Positions 23,369 through 31,729 of a stretch of DNA of 64,000 bases are shown one piece after another. The notes under the pieces are model-generated. The model worked only from the letters and a program-made list of their open reading frames with translations. It searched no databases and was not told where the DNA came from. A program made the position numbers and the translations under genes. The stretch's first letter is position 1, and the number at the start of each line of letters is the position of its first letter. The DNA comes from Faecalicatena contorta (lineage in GTDB: Bacteria > Bacillota > Clostridia > Lachnospirales > Lachnospiraceae), in assembly GCF_039521745.1 (NCBI RefSeq), contig NZ_BAAACT010000087.1. One strand, written 5' to 3'.

Positions 23369-24376
23369 ATGGAACAGAAAGCAACATTCCGGTATTTCTA
23401 TGGCGAAGAAGCTGATATGCATAGCTTTTACCGGATACCAAAATTATTATTTACAAATGACTATTTTAAAGCCTTGAGCAATGATGCAAAAATTCTTTAT
23501 GGCCTGATGCTGGATCGAATGTCCTTATCCGTAAAAAATCAGTGGTTTGACGAGGAAAATAAGGCTTATATCTACTTTTCTGTAGAAGATATTATGGAAC
23601 TTTTAAACTGTGGTAAAAATAAAGCTGTGAAAATTATGCAGGAGCTTGATGATGAAACCGGAATAGGACTTATTGAGAAGAAACGTCAGGGATTTGGAAA
23701 GGCAAATATTATCTACGTAAAGAATTTTGTTATAGAGGATATTGTTGAAGAAAAGCCTTTACAGAAGTTTACAAATCAAACTTCTGGGGATAAAGTAGAA
23801 GATACAGAAGTTTACAAATCAAACTTCATGAAGTTTACAAACCAAACTTCTAGAATCCCTAAAAACAAACCTCTAGAAGTTTACTTTTCAAACCCTAATA
23901 ATAATAAATATAATAATACTTACAAGAATAATACAGAATCTAATCTTATCCCATCTGTGGATCAAGAATCACAAGTGGATACGATCAGATGTGATGAGAT
24001 AGCACAGTACTATATCTTGGCAGAGACAGTCAAACAAAATATCGATTATGATGTTCTTTTGCAGAGTTACCCAAATGAAGTACAGCTCGTACAGGGAATC
24101 TATGAGTTGATTGTTGAGACTGTAGCATACACTGGAAAAAAGTTAGTGATTGCCAGTAATGAACTACCAACAGAATTTGTTAAAAATCGATTCATGAAAC
24201 TAAACTTCATGCATATCCAGTATGTAATTTCCAGCATGAAGAAAAATACAACCGAAATCAAGAACATTAAGAAATATTTACTCGCTGCATTGTATAATGC
24301 TCCGGCAACCATGCAGGGATATTACCAGGCAGAAGTAAATCATGCAATGCCACAGTATGCAGAAAGAAGCAGATAG
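23369..24376 (+). CDS. repA: Replication initiator protein A (RepA_N family)
   Basis: RepA starts replication of the excised circular element. The 335-residue protein has the RepA_N DNA-binding domain in its first 120 residues (FYRIPKLLFTNDYFKALSND, AKILYGLMLDRMSLS, IMELLNCGKNKAVKIMQEL). A middle region rich in Asn, Thr and Lys is encoded by iterons (23764-23896), and a helical C-terminal domain follows. In RepA_N plasmids the origin normally lies inside the rep gene, exactly where these iterons are. ATG at 23369 has AAAGGGGG upstream. Confidence 0.9.
   Translation: MEQKATFRYFYGEEADMHSFYRIPKLLFTNDYFKALSNDAKILYGLMLDRMSLSVKNQWFDEENKAYIYFSVEDIMELLNCGKNKAVKIMQELDDETGIGLIEKKRQGFGKANIIYVKNFVIEDIVEEKPLQKFTNQTSGDKVEDTEVYKSNFMKFTNQTSRIPKNKPLEVYFSNPNNNKYNNTYKNNTESNLIPSVDQESQVDTIRCDEIAQYYILAETVKQNIDYDVLLQSYPNEVQLVQGIYELIVETVAYTGKKLVIASNELPTEFVKNRFMKLNFMHIQYVISSMKKNTTEIKNIKKYLLAALYNAPATMQGYYQAEVNHAMPQYAERSR
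23764..23896 (+). repeat. RepA iterons inside repA, probable replication origin
   Basis: Identical 21-base repeats lie at 23764-23784 and 23807-23827, and a third with one change at 23830-23850. A degenerate fourth copy starts at 23876. Each is a GAAGTTT...AAACTTC dyad. They encode a repeated KFTNQTS/VYKSNF protein segment. Position and form match a RepA_N origin. Confidence 0.8.
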
Positions 24377-24390
24377 AAGGAGAATTGATT

Positions 24391-24678
24391 ATGATTATGC
24401 TTAAATTTTTGAAAAAAATATTGATTTTACCACTTATACTTGTTTTATTGTTTGTATGGTTAACTGCTAAGACAATTGTTTCACTATACGAGATTGCACA
24501 CGGAATTCTCTTTTCGCTTGTAGTACTATTTTGTATATTATTAATAACAATTTATGGAGATTGGCTACAGGCAGGTCTGCTCGTTGTGTTGGGATTTATA
24601 AGCTTCTTAATTCTAGCAGTGGGAATATTAGGCGAAACACTGTTGGAATCGTTAATAAAGGGGCTATGGAGTTTTTGA
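24391..24678 (+). CDS. Small hydrophobic membrane protein
   Basis: This 95-residue protein is almost wholly hydrophobic, with three probable membrane spans (about residues 8-25, 37-58 and 62-80). ATG at 24391 follows AAGGAG by seven bases; the next ATG at 24397 is possible. It lies 14 bases after repA and is probably co-transcribed with it. I do not recognise a family. Small membrane proteins after rep genes are common in these elements, but the role is unknown. Confidence 0.6.
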   Translation: MIMLKFLKKILILPLILVLLFVWLTAKTIVSLYEIAHGILFSLVVLFCILLITIYGDWLQAGLLVVLGFISFLILAVGILGETLLESLIKGLWSF

Positions 24679-24683
24679 TAATT

Positions 24684-24718
24684 CAGTAGGATTTTCCCAT
24701 TTTGGGGAAACCCTACTG
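24684..24718 (+). terminator. Hairpin closing the repA operon
   Basis: CAGTAGGATTTTCCC pairs with GGGGAAACCCTACTG. There is no T-tract, so it may protect the mRNA rather than terminate. The rest of 24719-24898 holds nothing I can support. Confidence 0.45.
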
Positions 24719-24898
24719 GAAGAGAATTGCAGATATGAGTTCCGATATTAGAGAATGTAGGTGCAACGACCTACAAAAAGTTTTTGCAACTTTATGCAAA
24801 AAGGGCTTGCAAAAAACAAAAATCATCATAAATTAAAGAAAAGATCTATTGATCGATAATCAGTTCATTTTTCAAAATACATTAAGCCATCCATTGAA

Positions 24899-24933
24899 TA
24901 AACCTCCAAACTTATCATCAGTTTGGAGGTTTA
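24899..24933. terminator. Bidirectional terminator-like hairpin
   Basis: TAAACCTCCAAACT (24899-24912) pairs perfectly with AGTTTGGAGGTTTA (24920-24933), with a seven-base loop. It separates the rightward rep operon from the leftward secreted-protein gene. Confidence 0.65.
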
Positions 24934-24990
24934 TGTAGGTCTTGAACATTCACGTTCCTAATAGAAGTGTGGAAGATTTAATATAAATAT

Positions 24991-25494
24991 CTAAAAATCA
25001 ACTTTCGCCCAAGTTATTGCGATAGTACTGGATGACGCATTCCGTACATAAGCATAAAAGTTTCCAGTATAGGGCATTTTTCCACTAATTGATAGACCGC
25101 CTGTAAATCCAGACCAGCTTTTAAATGTAGTGTTGCCGGCAACTAATCCAGCTGAAACATTGGCATTTGTATCTAAGCCGAATGATAAAGTAACATTGTT
25201 ATTGGCATTTGTATAAAAATAATTACTGCCATTTTTAAAAACAATTCTTTCTCCATTACTTAAAACAGCTCGTCCATAGTTAAAACTTCTGCTATATGTC
25301 TCTTCTTCAGACATAGCCAATGTTCCGGTTTCCTTTACTGTACCATCTTCTTTGTAGATGATATAACTTACCCTATGTGATGTCACATTTTGATCTTCTG
25401 GTGTCTCTGCTGCGACCGCCGTAGAACATGCTACAGAAATTATCATTGCAAGAGAAAGGAAAAAACCAATCGTTCGCTTTAAAATTGTTTTCAT
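24991..25494 (-). CDS. Secreted protein of unknown function, ECF-sigma controlled
   Basis: This 167-residue protein has a clear signal peptide (MKTILKRTIGFFLSLAMIIS, cleavage near AVAAE about residue 30). The mature part of about 135 residues is rich in Asn, Ser, Thr and Gly and looks beta-stranded. I chose ATG at 25494, nine bases after AGGAGG; the ATG at 25500 is too close to that site. Its promoter (25529-25565) shares a 12-base box and spacing with that of the sigma gene at 26432, so it is the likely effector of that system. I do not recognise a family. Confidence 0.7.
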   Translation of the reverse strand: MKTILKRTIGFFLSLAMIISVACSTAVAAETPEDQNVTSHRVSYIIYKEDGTVKETGTLAMSEEETYSRSFNYGRAVLSNGERIVFKNGSNYFYTNANNNVTLSFGLDTNANVSAGLVAGNTTFKSWSGFTGGLSISGKMPYTGNFYAYVRNASSSTIAITWAKVDF

Positions 25495-25528
25495 AAACAT
25501 TTACCTCCTTTATTTTCCACACTTCCTG

Positions 25529-25565
25529 TTACCTATATATACAATGGAACATTAAAAAAGTTGCA
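25529..25565 (-). promoter_or_regulatory. ECF-type promoter of the secreted-protein gene
   Basis: On the minus strand TGCAACTTTTTT at one end and AGGTAA at the other span 37 bases with TTGTATATA between. The same boxes with the same total length occur before the sigma factor gene (27029-27065). Confidence 0.7.
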
Positions 25566-25602
25566 TAATTTTAAAAAAATTGAAGTTTCCTATAATAAAA
25601 AA

Positions 25603-25650
25603 ATGAGAGAGAGTGCGATCACCTAACCTGGTAATCGCACTCTCTCTCAT
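25603..25650. terminator. Perfect 17-bp terminator hairpin after the anti-sigma gene
   Basis: ATGAGAGAGAGTGCGAT (25603-25619) and its exact complement (25634-25650) flank a 14-base loop. A-rich sequence precedes it on the plus strand, giving a T-tract for leftward transcripts from the sigma/anti-sigma operon. Confidence 0.8.
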
Positions 25651-25662
25651 AACCGTTTTTTA

Positions 25663-26448
25663 CTATTTAATAACTATTTTTCCTTCCTTTAAAGATATAG
25701 GATCTGAGCTTACACCTAAAAGACAGATATAATATTCTCCGGATTTTTCTGCAGTTAATTCAAAGGTTTGATTTAATTCTTTACGAGGCTCTGATTTTCC
25801 ATCTAATATTTCACCGTCACAGATATAAAAATACATGATTCCCTGGCCATTTCCACCGTTTGTTTCCGCTTCATATTCCGTTGCCTGAATCATTAAGGTT
25901 TCTCCCTCATTTAATTCCCAGCCTGATCCGTCTTCCTGCTCAAAAATGACTAAATCATTGTTGCCAAATATAATTTCCGGAGTAATATATTGTCCGGCGT
26001 CACCGGATACAGCAAATTCTGTTATACTGTTTGGACTAATGCTTACGTTTTTGTATGATTTAATACGAGCTGTTGTTTCCCAAATTCCATCTGAAGGTTC
26101 ATCCGGAACCTCTATCTCTTCATCAGCTCCTATTATCTGCCCTTCTCCATGAAGTCCTTTCCCAACTAAATGCCGGTTGCTGTCATCAATTAATGCTGCA
26201 CCGTAGTTGTGAGCAATAGCAAGAATAGACGACATTGCAGCAAGAGCTGCAACCAGTAAAACACTCTTGATAGCAAAATGCCTTTTTCTCACGATTTTCT
26301 GATCATGGATCATATCTGTTACATCTTTACAAGTTCTATCTGAAGAAAACATATCATCGGTTTCATCATTAAACATATCATTTTCTTCTAATATTTCATA
26401 AGCAACATCTGAAATGTTAGTAAACATATCGTTATACGAAATTTTCAT
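25663..26448 (-). CDS. Membrane-bound anti-sigma factor
   Basis: This 261-residue protein probably holds the ECF sigma factor inactive until a signal is sensed. Residues 1-58 are cytoplasmic and charged, a transmembrane segment covers about 60-79 (AIKSVLLVAALAAMSSILAI), and the outer domain is acidic with a beta-rich C-terminal half ending in SLKEGKIVIK. No zinc-binding HxxxCxxC motif is seen, so it is not a ZAS-type. ATG at 26448 follows GGAGG and overlaps the sigma gene by 17 bases, the usual coupling. Function is inferred mainly from context and topology. Confidence 0.7.
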   Translation of the reverse strand: MKISYNDMFTNISDVAYEILEENDMFNDETDDMFSSDRTCKDVTDMIHDQKIVRKRHFAIKSVLLVAALAAMSSILAIAHNYGAALIDDSNRHLVGKGLHGEGQIIGADEEIEVPDEPSDGIWETTARIKSYKNVSISPNSITEFAVSGDAGQYITPEIIFGNNDLVIFEQEDGSGWELNEGETLMIQATEYEAETNGGNGQGIMYFYICDGEILDGKSEPRKELNQTFELTAEKSGEYYICLLGVSSDPISLKEGKIVIK

Positions 26449-26995
26449 ACTGATTTCCTCCTTCTTCCAAAATTTTTTTCATCTTCTCTTTGCAGCGTTT
26501 GAGTTTGCTTTTTACTGTGGATGCCGGAATACCTGTAATGCGGGAAATATCGGCTATTTTCTCATTTTGAAAATAAAACAGAACTAATATTAACTGCTCA
26601 TCCTTATTCAGTTTCCTCAGAGCATTCGCCAGCAGTAATCTCAATTCAACCTGGTTAAAATCATCAGAAATATCTGCTATGACCTCATCATTTATCTGGT
26701 AATCTGGTATGCATTTTTTCTTTTCATTTATAGCTGTATTTCTGGCCAATGTGCCTAAATAACCTTTTATTGTAACGCTTTTCGATGGATCAATTTTATT
26801 AGCTTTATGCCACAAGGTAAAAAAGATCTGATTAACCACACCCTGAAGATCAATTTTATGAGAGTAACTGCCTAAGATACTGTATACAATTTTTCCGACA
26901 TAAGCATGATATTCCGAAATTATTATTGCTAACGCTGATTCATCTCCTTTTTGGATTCGTCTAATTAGTTCATTCTCATCATAATAATTACTCAA
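26432..26995 (-). CDS. ECF-type RNA polymerase sigma factor
   Basis: This 187-residue protein has sigma region 2 (about 10-80, with YVGKIVYSILGS and IFFTLWHKANKI) and region 4 (about 125-180, with LNKDEQLILVLFYFQNEKIA and ISRITGIPASTVKSKLKRC). The start is TTG at 26995, eight bases after GGAGG. An upstream promoter at 27029-27065 resembles that of the secreted gene, suggesting autoregulation. The next gene downstream is its probable anti-sigma factor, with overlapping ends. Confidence 0.9.
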   Translation of the reverse strand: MSNYYDENELIRRIQKGDESALAIIISEYHAYVGKIVYSILGSYSHKIDLQGVVNQIFFTLWHKANKIDPSKSVTIKGYLGTLARNTAINEKKKCIPDYQINDEVIADISDDFNQVELRLLLANALRKLNKDEQLILVLFYFQNEKIADISRITGIPASTVKSKLKRCKEKMKKILEEGGNQYENFV

Positions 26996-27028
26996 TACGT
27001 TCCACCTCCCACCTACTTTTCATCTCTT

Positions 27029-27065
27029 TACCTTATATACAAAAGTCATATGAAAAAAGTTGCAG
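27029..27065 (-). promoter_or_regulatory. ECF-type promoter of the sigma factor operon
   Basis: TGCAACTTTTTT (27054-27065, minus strand) and TTGTATATA followed by AGGTAA lie within 37 bases, matching the secreted gene promoter. Elsewhere in 26996-27362 there is an 8-bp inverted pair (CTAATCCT/AGGATTAG, 27122-27150) and a terminator, but no gene. Confidence 0.7.
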
Positions 27066-27294
27066 CCATCCATTATATTTTTACAAGTTTCCCTGTATAC
27101 GGCTCGAGCCTTGATGACTACTAATCCTTTTATACATAAGTAGGATTAGCAGCGGTAACTCGATTCTTTGCTATTTTTCTTTTTCTCCTGATGAATTCTT
27201 TTCGTTTCTCAAAATATTCTATGTTCCTATAGGGATTCATTCCTTGTTTTAGCTTAGGATACCGGTTGATGAATCATTCCTTGTGTTATTATAC

Positions 27295-27336
27295 ACAAAG
27301 GAGCTGAGTACATACAATTGTAACCAGCTCCTTTGT
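27295..27336. terminator. Terminator-like hairpin
   Basis: ACAAAGGAGCTG (27295-27306) pairs with CAGCTCCTTTGT (27325-27336) around an 18-base loop, followed by CTTTTCC. It may end the leftward small genes at 27363-27790. Confidence 0.55.
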
Positions 27337-27362
27337 CTTTTCCATTTTCTAAGCATATTCTT

Positions 27363-27656
27363 TCATATAATTACATCATTAAGAGAAAGTTTCCATAAAT
27401 ATTTCAGTAAAAACCTGTGGACTTCCTCATCTGTTGCAATCCATGATAGTTCATAATTATTTGCTGACTTCTTTATTGTCTCTTGAATATATAATTTTCC
27501 TTTCGAAATACTGTATTCTCTTTTACAAGCCCCCTTCTTAGAATTGTATTTTGTATTTGCAACAAACCCTTCGTTTAATTCTAATAGTTTTTGGCAATTT
27601 TTCTTTGTTAATTTGTCTAAGTCTATCAATAGTTCCCATACTTCACATCCTATCAA
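27363..27656 (-). CDS. Small hypothetical protein
   Basis: This 97-residue soluble protein starts with TTG at 27656 inside the stop region of the gene before it (shared TTGA). It is rich in Lys, Leu and Asn, with SYSKxGKLYIQETIKK-like beta strands and an ELSWIATDEEVHRFLLKYL helix near the end. I recognise no family. Translational coupling to the 45-residue gene upstream supports expression. Single Cys residues are scattered without a metal motif. Confidence 0.5.
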   Translation of the reverse strand: MIGCEVWELLIDLDKLTKKNCQKLLELNEGFVANTKYNSKKGACKREYSISKGKLYIQETIKKSANNYELSWIATDEEVHRFLLKYLWKLSLNDVII

Positions 27657-27790
27657 AAATCATACTTTTGTGGATCAAGCCCTGCAGCTTTCAATACTTT
27701 CTTACGTTCTTCAATATCCATGAATTCAAGTTCTTCAGGATCTAATCCGGATAATTCAAGTTCCGCTTTTTTCACATTTTGATTTTTCAA
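27653..27790 (-). CDS. Very small acidic protein, coupled to the next gene
   Basis: This reading frame of 45 codons starts with TTG at 27790 after GAGAGG, or with GTG at 27775 (40 residues). The product contains KKAELELSGLDPEELEFM and ends KAAGLDPQKYDF, a repeated LDPxxxxF pattern typical of short conserved element-borne proteins. The stop overlaps the start of the downstream gene. It was too short for automatic listing. Confidence 0.5.
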   Translation of the reverse strand: MKNQNVKKAELELSGLDPEELEFMDIEERKKVLKAAGLDPQKYDF

Positions 27791-27949
27791 CTCTGACCTC
27801 TCATCTCTTATTACAGTATTTCATTAATTTAATTGAAATAGTTGCTTCCCAAAAAAGGAACACAGCTATTTCAAGATAACTTGAGTTATTCTAAGCAAAT
27901 TGCATTAGTTTATGCATATTAATATATATAGCACGGAATTTAACATTTT

Positions 27950-28363
27950 TCATTTGCTCTCTTTTTCATCATCTTCCTCCGTCCGCTTCTTCGGTCCCTT
28001 GATATGACATTTACGGGAACTTCTTCTGGCTTTTTTATTCAGGTGACGTTCCATTAGCATCTGATCAATATTATCATTCGTGTACCATTTACCTGATTGA
28101 TGAATAGCATAAGCACCTTTTCCCAATGCCATTGCAGCTACACCGTAGTCCTGTGATACGACAATATCTCCTTTATGGCAGATACTGATCAGTTTATAAT
28201 CTACTGCATCTGCTCCTGCACCGACAACAACAACTTCGCTATAAGCTGATGACAGAACATGATTCGTATCACACAACAACGTTACCGGAACACTATTTTC
28301 TTTTGCGATTTTTTCAATGATTGCAACTACAGGGCAGGCATCTGCATCAACAAATATTTGCAT
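27950..28363 (-). CDS. UPF0178 (YaiI/YqxD) family protein, NYN/PIN-like fold
   Basis: This 137-residue protein has the family's opening MQIFVDADACPVVAIIEKIA, then LLCDTNH, GAGADAVDYKL, GDIVVSQDYGVAAMALGKGA and NIDQMLMERHLNKKARR. The conserved aspartates suggest a metal-dependent PIN/NYN-type nuclease fold; the biochemical role is not established. ATG at 28363 fits the family start, although the upstream Shine-Dalgarno (GCAAAG) is weak; a longer frame from 28459 has no better support. Confidence 0.88.
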   Translation of the reverse strand: MQIFVDADACPVVAIIEKIAKENSVPVTLLCDTNHVLSSAYSEVVVVGAGADAVDYKLISICHKGDIVVSQDYGVAAMALGKGAYAIHQSGKWYTNDNIDQMLMERHLNKKARRSSRKCHIKGPKKRTEEDDEKESK

Positions 28364-28377
28364 CTTTGCCGGACGAA

Positions 28378-28508
28378 AAACACAAAACGAAAAAACGCTC
28401 CATGCAGATTTGATCCTTGCAGGTATCACACAACTTATTACCGTTGTTCTTGCAGACAAAATTCATCATCATGAATATATTCGCAGTTTGAAACCACTCA
28501 TTGCTTAG
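28378..28508 (+). pseudogene. Possible 3' fragment of an unidentified gene
   Basis: The plus frame reads EKTLHADLILAGITQLITVV then LADKIHHHEYIRSLKPLIA and a stop. The composition looks like a real helical C terminus, but there is no start and the 5' side collides with the UPF0178 gene. I cannot name it. The remainder of 28509-28656 shows nothing. Confidence 0.25.
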
Positions 28509-28656
28509 GCTTACCAGCTTAATTAAATCAGAGGTTTATTTAAGTGCGCCCCAAAGTATAAATTAGTCACTCCCCATGTTTAAGTTATATCCCAAATGTA
28601 AAGCTCTTTCTTTTTGTGTTCTAAACACAAATAAATCTAACGAGTTTCGCAATTAC

Positions 28657-29031
28657 CTAAATAATACTGCATCCTGCCCGAAGATTTCCCTGTTCATCTA
28701 AAATCTCTTTCTTCGTGCGTCTGTGCTTGCCCTGCTCATCATAAAACATATTTCTGGTAGCAATTTTCACTTCTGGATGTTCCAGCATTTTCCGTTCGCT
28801 GAATACGAGATGAATATGGTAATTGGTCATTTTCTTGTTATGGTGAAGTGCCGCACTGCATTCCACATCGTACCTTTTATGAAAGCTGTCCGTGAAAAGC
28901 CTTACCACATCATCTGCCTTGTACTCAACAAAACTTTCCGGAAGTGCAATGATAAACTCCCGTCCTTCAATACACTTCCCAGCTGTTCCGCTTGTATTCA
29001 GTGTTATCGTATGGATTATGGCATGGACCAA
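28657..29031 (-). pseudogene. Internal fragment of a MobA/MobL-family relaxase
   Basis: The reading of 124 codons matches the middle of MobA/MobL relaxases: IEGREFIIALPESF, ECSAALHHNKKMTNYHIHLV with the HxH metal motif, FSERKMLEHPEVKIATRNMF and a KHRRTKKEILDEQGNLR tail. The N-terminal segment with the catalytic tyrosine and the C-terminal part are missing, and the first 20 or so residues look unrelated. It is a decayed mobilisation gene from a second element, distinct from the intact relaxase at 47197. Confidence 0.8.
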
Positions 29032-29171
29032 AAAAGCACTCGATAAAAAGGAGGGGATCCTGATGTTGATCCTCTATGCCATTTATGTTGTATATATCTG
29101 TATACGATAAATATGAAAATTGATTCACTGATGTGATAAAATTCTACCTTTATATTGGAAACAGGAAACAG

Positions 29172-29219
29172 AAAAATCACTTGCCGGCAGATAAATTTCT
29201 GCCGGCAAGCGATTTTTAT
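29172..29219 (-). terminator. Terminator after the lipoprotein gene at 29228
   Basis: AAAATCACTTGCCGGCAGA pairs with TCTGCCGGCAAGCGATTTT around a six-base loop, with AT-rich flanks giving a T-run for leftward transcription. It ends the cargo block on this side. Confidence 0.8.
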
Positions 29220-29227
29220 TTTTTCAA

Positions 29228-30706
29228 TTAAAATCCTGTCAATCTGAAAAACATCAATTCATTTGCTGATCCATCGTCTCGTTCCTGTGTCAGCATAATT
29301 AACAGAGAGCCGTCATCTAAAAGCTGCATATCTTCCAGCCATGGATAACTGACACCAAATATGTCCTCTGTAGAAATTGCACCTACGTGCGTTCCATCTT
29401 TTGCCCAAAATTGTATTTCGCGCATATTTCCATCTGCAGCCACAAAACCATTTTCTGTTTCCGCCATGCCCGTAATGGAACCGAGCTTGTCCGGAGAACT
29501 GATATCTTCTCCACCTAATTTCAAAAGCTGATTACCATCATAATCATAAACAACAATTTTTGCGCCTTCATCTTCCGCAGCCATGGATCCGGCAACCATA
29601 ATATGACTATTCGTGATCTGTACGTCATCTATCATGGAAAACAGTCCCTTGCGTTCTTCATCGTTATTTAATCCGGTCAGTATCCACGGTTCTGCCGTCA
29701 GGTTACCGCCTTGATTCGCAATCTTCTGAGTATCACTGTTCACCCAGAAACTGATTCCCCATTCTCCGGATGGATGCATATTCAGATCTCCGTCTACTGT
29801 TGTCTGAAGTGCTTTTTTCCCATCTTTTACGCCAATTACATCTCCGATTCCCGGTGAAAGATATAACATTCCACTGCTGTCCCCAGACAAATATTCAAAA
29901 TCATCGTCTAATTCCATCGAAGAAACGAATTCAAGTCCACTTTCTGAATATTCATAAGTATCCAGTTTATTCTCCAGCAGATGGAATACCTGATTGCCCT
30001 GTTTTACAAACTGATGATCCATAATCTGCATAACGCCCTGTGCTTCTTTAAATGGGATATATTCCGGAACGATTGTATAAGAACCTACCATCTGCTCTGC
30101 CAATACAGGTTCAAGAGGCTCTCCCTCCCATGGCCATGGTGCGTCTTTATTTCCTTCATCCTCTAATTTCAGCACAATTCCTTCCAGCAATTCTTTGTCA
30201 GAATCATCTATTTCCTGTCCTTTTACTCTGATATCATAGGATGTGCCAGACTGTTCATAACGATACATATACGTTTTTTCTATGGAATTACTTTCCGGCA
30301 TTGCTGTATATTCTGCATTTCCTATTGTTACAGTGTCCATTTTCCCTTCAGCATATGCCTCTAAATCCACTCCAAAGGCAATTAAACTCTTTCGATATGT
30401 ATATGAATCCTCCTTGGTCGCTTCTATAGAAATGACATTCTCGGATCCATCTGCTGTATCTCCATCAAAAAATCTAACGTAAGAATATTCTTCATCTTTC
30501 TTCATATTCTCTTTATCGTAGTTCCATGCCTTCGGATAATACACTGTAAATAAACTTAATTTAAGACTTTCTCTGTCTTTAAATTCTGTTTCTTCCTGCT
30601 CTGCTTTTTCCGATTTTTTCTTCTCCGGATTCTTTTTTTGTCCACATGCCGCTATCATCATCATGCATATCATGATACACAGCACACACCACAGTTTCTT
30701 TTTCAT
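29228..30706 (-). CDS. Large lipoprotein with predicted beta-propeller C-terminal part
   Basis: This 492-residue lipoprotein has a signal peptide and lipobox IAAC (Cys near residue 21). A charged linker is followed by a domain of about 150 residues starting LKLSLFTVYYPKAWNYD, like a surface lipoprotein ligand domain. The C-terminal half has repeated blade-like strands (LYLSPGIGDVIGVKDGKKAL, KIVVYDYDGNQLLKLGG, REIQFWAKDGTHVGAI), suggesting a propeller. ATG at 30706 follows GGAGGG. It is the last gene of the cargo row. The role is unknown, perhaps sensing or envelope maintenance. Confidence 0.65.
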   Translation of the reverse strand: MKKKLWCVLCIMICMMMIAACGQKKNPEKKKSEKAEQEETEFKDRESLKLSLFTVYYPKAWNYDKENMKKDEEYSYVRFFDGDTADGSENVISIEATKEDSYTYRKSLIAFGVDLEAYAEGKMDTVTIGNAEYTAMPESNSIEKTYMYRYEQSGTSYDIRVKGQEIDDSDKELLEGIVLKLEDEGNKDAPWPWEGEPLEPVLAEQMVGSYTIVPEYIPFKEAQGVMQIMDHQFVKQGNQVFHLLENKLDTYEYSESGLEFVSSMELDDDFEYLSGDSSGMLYLSPGIGDVIGVKDGKKALQTTVDGDLNMHPSGEWGISFWVNSDTQKIANQGGNLTAEPWILTGLNNDEERKGLFSMIDDVQITNSHIMVAGSMAAEDEGAKIVVYDYDGNQLLKLGGEDISSPDKLGSITGMAETENGFVAADGNMREIQFWAKDGTHVGAISTEDIFGVSYPWLEDMQLLDDGSLLIMLTQERDDGSANELMFFRLTGF

Positions 30707-30746
30707 GGCGTCTTCCCTCCTTTCATGATTTCCACATCCTTTTCAG

Positions 30747-31487
30747 TTATTCACTGTCACTTTTTACACAGTGGAATGTGTAGTAGTCATCATCATCACT
30801 GTAGTCTACTTTCAAAGTACCATCGTCATTTATCATCACTGTAAGAGATGGATTTTCTGATTCAATCGAACAATATCCCAGTGCAACTGACCATGGGAAA
30901 GTCCCAATCTCCTCCCCTTTATAAATAACTGTTACATTACGGTCACTTTTGAAATCAAGACGCAGTGCATCATTGATGTTGTCTACTCCTTCCATAGAAG
31001 TCTGAGGTCCGTCTCCTAAAAGTTCTTCCACACTTTCTGCAGCCCACTCACCTATGACTGCATTTTCCTCCTCTGTCAGATAGAGTGCCGGATCCATTGC
31101 ATCCGTTCCATCCTTTGCAAAAATCACCTTTACTCCCATCTCGAGCATATTATCAAAAGAAATAATATCTTTTCCGATGATTCCCACTATTTCTTCTCCT
31201 TCGATGCTCAAGATAAACTGATCATCTTCGACAGACCATTTTCCATTCCCTGTAGTGTCTCCAGCTGAAAAGGAAACTTTTCCGCCATTTTTCACTTCAA
31301 ATTCAAAATCTCCTCCGAAAACTTCATCTATACTGACGGACATTCCCATCATCTGAGCGGACACCGCTACCCATTTCCCTTCATACGGGTTCTTTTCTCC
31401 TGTTTCTCCGGAGCCTCCACAACCAGTCAATACTATCATACTGATGATAAGCACTAGTCCAAATAACAAATTCAACTTTTTTCTCAT
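30747..31487 (-). CDS. Lipoprotein of unknown function
   Basis: This 246-residue lipoprotein has the lipobox LTGC (Cys near residue 23) and a Gly/Ser linker, then two similar halves. Each starts with a segment like NPYEGKWVAVSAQMMG or ENAVIGEWAAESVEELLG and holds lipocalin-like strands (KVSFSAGDTTGNGKWSVEDD). The repeats suggest duplicated small beta domains. ATG at 31487 follows AAAGGAGA. It lies between the stress cluster and the propeller lipoprotein, all on the same strand. Confidence 0.65.
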   Translation of the reverse strand: MRKKLNLLFGLVLIISMIVLTGCGGSGETGEKNPYEGKWVAVSAQMMGMSVSIDEVFGGDFEFEVKNGGKVSFSAGDTTGNGKWSVEDDQFILSIEGEEIVGIIGKDIISFDNMLEMGVKVIFAKDGTDAMDPALYLTEEENAVIGEWAAESVEELLGDGPQTSMEGVDNINDALRLDFKSDRNVTVIYKGEEIGTFPWSVALGYCSIESENPSLTVMINDDGTLKVDYSDDDDYYTFHCVKSDSE

Positions 31488-31686
31488 AATCTTCTCTCCT
31501 TTCAATTACTTATTATCTAGGCGTTTGCGAAACGCCACAAGCCGCATAAATACGGCATTTTTTGTTACTAAAAATGAAATACCCCATCACTGGATATGGT
31601 ATAATAGAGTTGTCCAGAAACTATATACCCACACCCAAGAATAGAAAGCGGGTTTCCCAGAGCAAAATATATCATAGCAAACAAAA

Positions 31687-31719
31687 ACAGATACTAGAAA
31701 TCATACCAAAAGCATCTGT
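31687..31719 (-). terminator. Terminator downstream of the TPM-domain gene
   Basis: On the minus strand ACAGATGC pairs with GTATCTGT and is followed by TTTTTG. It ends the long leftward operon at 31730-39899. In 31500-31680 there is also a plus-strand hairpin (GCCG/CGGC followed by ATTTTTT) and a lone -10-like TGGTATAAT near 31596, with no gene attached. Confidence 0.6.
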
Positions 31720-31729
31720 CACCCCCTTC

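Noticed and set aside
31590..31605. Plus-strand promoter with TGGTATAAT
   Set aside because: No -35 at a suitable distance and no plus-strand gene follows.
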